From positions 13,534-21,871 of the forward strand of contig NVVB01000015.1 of the NCBI GenBank assembly GCA_002402085.1: 8,338 bases of DNA, given 5' to 3'. Shown here one piece after another: positions 5,588 through 8,338 of this stretch. The notes under the pieces were generated by a model. It was not told the DNA's origin, did no database searches, and worked only from the letters and a program-made list of their open reading frames with translations. Numbering within the stretch: the stretch's first letter is position 1; every line of letters begins with the position of its first letter. Both the position numbers and the translations under genes were made by a program. This DNA comes from Gammaproteobacteria bacterium (GTDB taxonomy: Bacteria; Pseudomonadota; Gammaproteobacteria; Pseudomonadales; UBA3067).

Positions 5588-6634
5588 TTAACTCAGCGAT
5601 AAGGTGATTTTTTTCAGTGTCTCAATGAAACTTGGGGTGGCATTGAGGGCTGGAATGTAATGGAAACCGCTGCCTCCTGATTTTTCAAACAGCGCTCTAT
5701 TTTGCATGTCGATTTCTTCCAATGTTTCAAGACAATCTACAGAAAATCCAGGGCAGATAACGTCGACGTTGTTTAGCTTTTGAGAGCCCCACTGCGCCAA
5801 AGTTTTGTCCGTGTAAGGTTTTAACCATTGCGCTTTGCCGACACGAGACTGAAAGCTAATTGCCCACTCTGATTCTTTTAACGCAAGTTTCTGTGCAATG
5901 AGTTGGGCGGTGGTGTCGCATTGAGATTGATACGGGTCGCCTTTGTCGACATACGCTTGGGGTATGCCATGGAAGGAGAATAATAATTTTCCTTGGCGAC
6001 CTTTTTCTTGCCAGTGGTCACGCACACTTTGTGCCAGTGCGGCGATGTAGTCAGGATCGTCATGATAATCTTTTAAGAATGTAAGGTGCGGAATGTTTCT
6101 ATGGCGCTTTAAAGCCTTGGCTAATACGTCGAAGCTTGCCGCGCTAGAGGTTGCAGAATATTGGGGGAATAGAGGCAATACGATGAGCTGGTCTAGGCGT
6201 TCAAGGGAAAGGCGCTCAAGGGCCGATTGAATGCTTGGTTTGCCGTAAGTCATGCCGTATTCAACGGAAAATGTGGTGTGACTGGGTTGGTCTTGTAAGT
6301 GCTCTTGTAAGCGTTCTTGCAGGGCGGATTTTTGTTGCTCGGTGATCGTGCGTAAGGGGGAGTCGCCATTGCCTGATTGCCACATCAATTCATAGGAGTG
6401 GGTCAGTGCGCGAGGCCTTAGTGGCAAAATGACACCTAGCAAGATAGGCCACCAAAGAAACTTAGGCGTCTCGATTACGCGCTGGTCTGACAGAAAGTCG
6501 AATAAGTATTTACGAATCGCCTTGGGGGTCGGCGCATCAGGTGTTCCCAGGTTAACCAATAGCACACCAATGTGTTTGTGGGTGTGTTTATCGAGGCTAT
6601 GGGTGTCGGGGGGAGACTGCTTAGTGGTTGTCAT
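5588..6634 (-). CDS. hemH: Ferrochelatase (protoporphyrin ferrochelatase)
   Basis: This 348-residue protein has the normal length for proteobacterial ferrochelatase, which inserts Fe(II) into protoporphyrin IX in the last step of heme b synthesis. It starts GVLLVNLGTPDAPT (23-36), then has KYLFDFLSD and SGNGDSPLRTIT. The active-site FSFHGIP contains the conserved catalytic His (H222). It continues with YQSQCDTTA and FQSRVGKAQWLKPY, and ends with CPGFSVDCLETLEEI, where E303 is the second conserved active-site acid. No key residue is missing. Two cysteines (C294, C301) are in the C-terminal motif, but it lacks the long Cys-rich tail of [2Fe-2S] ferrochelatases. The ATG at 6634 has no good Shine-Dalgarno. 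The leader just upstream contains CAAAG-G-CTTTG (6643-6653), which could hide or structure the initiation region. It stands alone on its strand between a broken receiver gene and the CopZ-like gene. Confidence 0.97.
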   Translation of the reverse strand: MTTTKQSPPDTHSLDKHTHKHIGVLLVNLGTPDAPTPKAIRKYLFDFLSDQRVIETPKFLWWPILLGVILPLRPRALTHSYELMWQSGNGDSPLRTITEQQKSALQERLQEHLQDQPSHTTFSVEYGMTYGKPSIQSALERLSLERLDQLIVLPLFPQYSATSSAASFDVLAKALKRHRNIPHLTFLKDYHDDPDYIAALAQSVRDHWQEKGRQGKLLFSFHGIPQAYVDKGDPYQSQCDTTAQLIAQKLALKESEWAISFQSRVGKAQWLKPYTDKTLAQWGSQKLNNVDVICPGFSVDCLETLEEIDMQNRALFEKSGGSGFHYIPALNATPSFIETLKKITLSLS

Positions 6635-6671
6635 GATGGCTACAAAGGCTTTGATGGTTTACGGGTTGCCG

Positions 6672-6700
6672 ATTGTATCTCAAGCCTCAAGGGATCTCTA
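6672..6700 (-). promoter_or_regulatory. Candidate sigma-70 promoter for hemH
   Basis: On the minus strand TAGAGA (6695-6700) and TACAAT (6672-6677) are separated by exactly 17 bp, matching the -35 and -10 boxes at 4/6 and 5/6. The predicted transcription start is near 6665, giving a leader of about 30 nt before the ATG at 6634. The direct repeat CTTGAG/CTTGAGG within the spacer may be a regulator site. Confidence 0.45.
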
Positions 6701-6738
6701 CGGGGTACAGTTCATTCTCGGTGAAAGATTAATTAGGC

Positions 6739-7132
6739 TTAGCCTGATTTTAGATTGGCGTCTGAATCATCGTTATTTTGGGCGCTATTGGCTGCCGGTA
6801 TATCGTGCCCAAAGCGGGTCAGGATGGTGCGTACGGCATGGTTAAAGCGCTCGACATTAAAGGGCTTGTTGATCCATCCATCTGCGCCGTATTCGCGGGC
6901 CTTTTTTTTCCAGTCGCTGGAGGATTCGGTAGACAGCATGATAATTGGGATGTCTTCACATTGGGGTATCTTACGTAATTGCTTGACCACGCTGGTGCCT
7001 TGCATTTCGGGCATATTTGATTGCTTCAATGCCGCCCTCAAAACAGACTACTTGGTGGCCTTGTTGTTCGAGGGTACTTTGCACTAATTTCCGAATGATT
7101 AACGCATCGTCGATTGCCATTACTCTTGCCAT
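6739..7132 (-). pseudogene. Broken single-domain CheY-like receiver: internal deletion and frameshift removing the phospho-Asp segment
   Basis: An ATG at 7132 with a strong Shine-Dalgarno reads MARVMAIDDALIIRKLVQ, then STLEQQGHQVVCFEGGIEAIK. This is the first half of a CheY-like fold, with the acidic pair D8-D9, but the frame stops about 20 codons later. The second half continues one frame over as NMPEMQGTSVVKQLRK, PIIMLSTESSSD (conserved Thr/Ser), WINKPFN (conserved Lys) and a short polar tail ending at 6739. Joining the halves leaves the NMP motif about 34 residues after the Asp pair, versus about 46 in intact receivers. Roughly 12-16 residues are missing, including helix 2 and the strand that carries the phospho-accepting Asp. 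A single sequencing indel could not explain this. Both halves are otherwise well conserved, so the lesion seems recent. It lies 104 bp upstream of hemH and is divergent from a CheB-like gene. Alternatives are an assembly error at this spot or an expressed C-terminal fragment. Confidence 0.8.
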
Positions 7133-7139
7133 CGAGGCA

Positions 7140-7144
7140 TCCTT
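7140..7144 (-). promoter_or_regulatory. Ribosome binding site of the broken receiver gene
   Basis: AAGGA on the minus strand sits 7 nt before the ATG at 7132, the best Shine-Dalgarno on the minus strand of this window. It fixes the original start and shows that the gene was, or still is, translated from there into a frame that now ends early. Confidence 0.7.
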
Positions 7145-7197
7145 ATTTGCGGACTTTGTGAGAAAAGGGGCGTGTTTTACTTCTCTGCTAGTTAGGA

Positions 7198-7206
7198 GTT
7201 ATAGCA
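7198..7206 (-). promoter_or_regulatory. Extended -10 promoter (TGCTATAAC) for the receiver gene
   Basis: On the minus strand TGC precedes TATAAC, an extended -10 element that tolerates a poor -35. The predicted start is near 7191, about 59 nt before the ATG at 7132. The expected -35 position (about 7221-7226) falls inside the 7211-7247 inverted repeat, so a protein bound there would interfere with this promoter. Confidence 0.4.
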
Positions 7207-7210
7207 GTGG

Positions 7211-7247
7211 GAACCATAAATCGCCATTGTTTGGCGTTTATTGGTTC
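7211..7247. repeat. 37-bp imperfect inverted repeat in the divergent receiver/CheB-like promoter region
   Basis: Left arm GAACCA-TAAA-T-CGCCA (7211-7226) and right arm TGGCG-TTTA-T-TGGTTC (7232-7247) pair over 15 positions, with one unpaired base in each arm and a 5-nt loop TTGTT. No T-run follows on either strand, so it is not a terminator. It overlaps the -35 position of the minus-strand promoter. It could be an operator dyad, a structured RNA element or the remnant of a small mobile element. Confidence 0.6.
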
Positions 7248-7338
7248 GAGTTCTATGGCCTGATGGGCGAGTAATGTACAGGGATGAAATTTGCGCCGTA
7301 AAAGCATAAAAGTTGCGCTCTTTGAATGGGGTTGCAAT

Positions 7339-7352
7339 CCACCATGAGGTGG
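7339..7352. repeat. Hairpin CCACC-ATGA-GGTGG upstream of the CheB-like promoter
   Basis: Perfect 5-bp arms around a 4-nt loop end 15 bp before the -35-like TTGGCT. The position suits an upstream regulator site or a small structured element. No T-run follows. Confidence 0.3.
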
Positions 7353-7367
7353 CGTAATAATGATGCG

Positions 7368-7397
7368 TTGGCTATACCAGCCTTTTAAAAATACAAT
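7368..7397 (+). promoter_or_regulatory. Candidate sigma-70 promoter for the CheB-like gene
   Basis: TTGGCT (7368-7373) and TACAAT (7392-7397) are 18 bp apart, matching -35 at 4/6 and -10 at 5/6. The predicted start near 7404 gives a leader of about 30 nt that includes the Shine-Dalgarno. Confidence 0.45.
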
Positions 7398-7422
7398 AAA
7401 TATAGGCATTTAAGGACGGCAT

Positions 7423-7428
7423 AGGGAG
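7423..7428 (+). promoter_or_regulatory. Ribosome binding site that decides the GTG start of the CheB-like gene
   Basis: AGGGAG ends 5 nt before the GTG at 7434. An ATG at 7429 in another frame meets TGA after one further codon, and the frame of the GTG is closed by a TAG at 7422, so GTG 7434 is the first usable start. Confidence 0.7.
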
Positions 7429-7433
7429 ATGCG

Positions 7434-8338
7434 GTGACTGACGAAGAGCTGCCATTTGATATCCGCGATGCCATGAGGAAAAGATCTACCCCCCAACCGG
7501 ATTCAGGTTCTGTTGAATCTACCGTTGTTGAGGGGGATGATATGCCTCCCCAGGACACGATGCCTACGACCAATAAGCCCTCCGAGGCTGACTTGCGAGG
7601 CGATCATTGGCGTGAAGGAACTGGCGATACCGATATTGAGCGGACACTAGCTGCGCAAGGTTTGCGTGATTGGTCTGGGCGCCCTGAAAATATTGCGCAG
7701 GATAACCAACCTGCGATCGAGCCTAAAAATCACACTCTGCATCCGACTTCGGAGCCAGGTCAATCTCGTGCGCTTAAAATTATTGCTTTGTCATGGAATG
7801 GCGGGCCAACGCAGTCAATTCAAGCGCTTTTTCGTTCGTTTCCCAACGCTGAAAATGTAGCTTATTTGGTGGTTCAATCGGTAAACTCCTGTTACCAAAC
7901 TTTAGATTTTAATGCGCTTAATGGATTCACCGAATTAAACGTAGTAGAGGCTAAAAATAACGTCTTAGTACTTTCGGGCTTCGTGTATTTGGTGCCGTTT
8001 TTACATGCGGTGACGATTAGAGAAGGCTGTATAAGGCTCAAAGAAATCAGAGTTAGCTGGCCTATCATTCAAAGTTATACCTCTAAATTTTTTGAATCAG
8101 TCGCGCTTGAAAAAAAAGAGCATGGCACAGGGATTGTGCTGGCCAATGATATAAAGATTGCGAGTGAATCGAGTGGTTATGATGTCGCTTATTTTGAACG
8201 TTGTAACGGCGTAGAAGCAATCATGCGTGATGGCGGCAAAGTGTTTTTTGAACACAGAAGTACTGATTTTTTTAATTTGATGGCGACTAATGATTTAATT
8301 CCTCAGTGGTGCTCCGCGAAGGACATTGCCGTTTATTT
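7434..8338 (+). CDS. CheB-methylesterase-like protein with acidic N-terminal tail and altered active site; C-terminus beyond window
   Basis: From GTG 7434 the frame stays open to the window edge (301 codons). Residues 1-110 are polar, rich in Asp, Glu, Pro and Thr, and look disordered. From about 113 the sequence follows the CheB C-terminal methylesterase fold: LKIIALSWNGGPTQSIQALFRSFP aligns with the IGASxGGxxAL...LP opening, AYLVVQS with VVQH, VVEAKNNVLVLSGFVYLVP with the V.EA..G..v.pG.vYvaP strand, HAVTIREGCIRL with the following hairpin, GIVLAND with VVLSG, and GVEAIMRDGGKVFFEH with the G..ai...GG.v..Q region. The nucleophile Ser (S120) may remain, but its loop has an extra residue (SWNGG). 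The catalytic His position is Ser (S149), and the SDG catalytic-Asp motif after VLSG is absent. I infer that it is not an active glutamate methylesterase. The match resembles the first domain of CheB-CheR-kinase hybrids, so a larger protein may continue past the edge. Confidence 0.72.
   Translation, partial: MTDEELPFDIRDAMRKRSTPQPDSGSVESTVVEGDDMPPQDTMPTTNKPSEADLRGDHWREGTGDTDIERTLAAQGLRDWSGRPENIAQDNQPAIEPKNHTLHPTSEPGQSRALKIIALSWNGGPTQSIQALFRSFPNAENVAYLVVQSVNSCYQTLDFNALNGFTELNVVEAKNNVLVLSGFVYLVPFLHAVTIREGCIRLKEIRVSWPIIQSYTSKFFESVALEKKEHGTGIVLANDIKIASESSGYDVAYFERCNGVEAIMRDGGKVFFEHRSTDFFNLMATNDLIPQWCSAKDIAVY

Larger units (their letters stand above)
7133..7433. other. Divergent intergenic region between the broken receiver and the CheB-like gene
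   Basis: About 300 bp with no convincing gene. It holds the receiver ribosome binding site and extended -10, the 37-bp inverted repeat (7211-7247), a CCACC-ATGA-GGTGG hairpin (7339-7352), and a promoter and Shine-Dalgarno for the CheB-like gene. A 73-codon open frame on the minus strand (7188-7409) has no ribosome binding site and no recognisable motif, so I do not call it a gene. Confidence 0.5.

Noticed and set aside
7030..7060. Programmed frameshift joining the two receiver halves
   Set aside because: No slippery heptamer or stop-codon-linked +1 signal is seen, and a shift would not restore the missing Asp segment.
7185..7250. Integron attC-like site (GTTAGGA near an inverted repeat)
   Set aside because: The paired simple and core sites and the extrahelical-base layout of attC are not present, and there is no integrase or cassette array.
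7188..7409. 73-codon minus-strand open frame in the divergent region
   Set aside because: No ribosome binding site, no recognisable motif, and it overlaps the inverted repeat and the promoters of both neighbours.

Overview
The window looks like a chromosomal segment of a Gram-negative gammaproteobacterium, probably marine or free-living. The basis is a YqaA-type membrane protein, Sec-type signal peptides, a TlpA-like periplasmic thioredoxin, a secreted OB-fold/EEP nuclease, a DUF4399 protein, a stand-alone CopZ-like cysteine protein, a proteobacterial ferrochelatase and a CheB-type signalling protein. The genus cannot be fixed from sequence alone. I see no tRNA, rRNA, CRISPR array, transposase or phage gene.

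Left block (1-2894, minus strand): a large secreted nuclease (876-2894) is followed by a TlpA-like thiol-disulfide protein (310-810) and, 10 bp later, the N-terminal part of a YqaA-family membrane protein (1-299, cut by the window edge). The nuclease carries an in-frame hexanucleotide microsatellite that encodes a run of 12 threonines.

Middle block (2895-5556, plus strand): a gene-free divergent region of about 400 bp is followed by a REC-plus-GAF-like response regulator without a DNA-binding domain (3297-4406), a secreted DUF4399 protein (4601-5074) and a CopZ-like Fe-S/zinc cysteine-rich protein (5107-5556). The last faces ferrochelatase hemH (5588-6634, minus) across a 31-bp gap with a small hairpin. 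DUF4399, CopZ-like and HemH form a neighbourhood with a possible metal or heme theme.

Right block (6635-8338): this is the most unusual part. A single-domain CheY-like receiver gene (6739-7132, minus) retains a good ribosome binding site and both ends of the fold. It has lost the segment that should hold the phospho-accepting Asp, and its two halves lie in different frames. Across a divergent promoter region with a striking 37-bp imperfect inverted repeat lies a GTG-started gene (7434 to the edge, plus). It has a disordered acidic N-terminal tail and a CheB-methylesterase-like domain in which the catalytic His and the SxGG loop are altered. Two neighbouring chemotaxis-type proteins therefore both appear to have lost their catalytic or phosphorylation centre.
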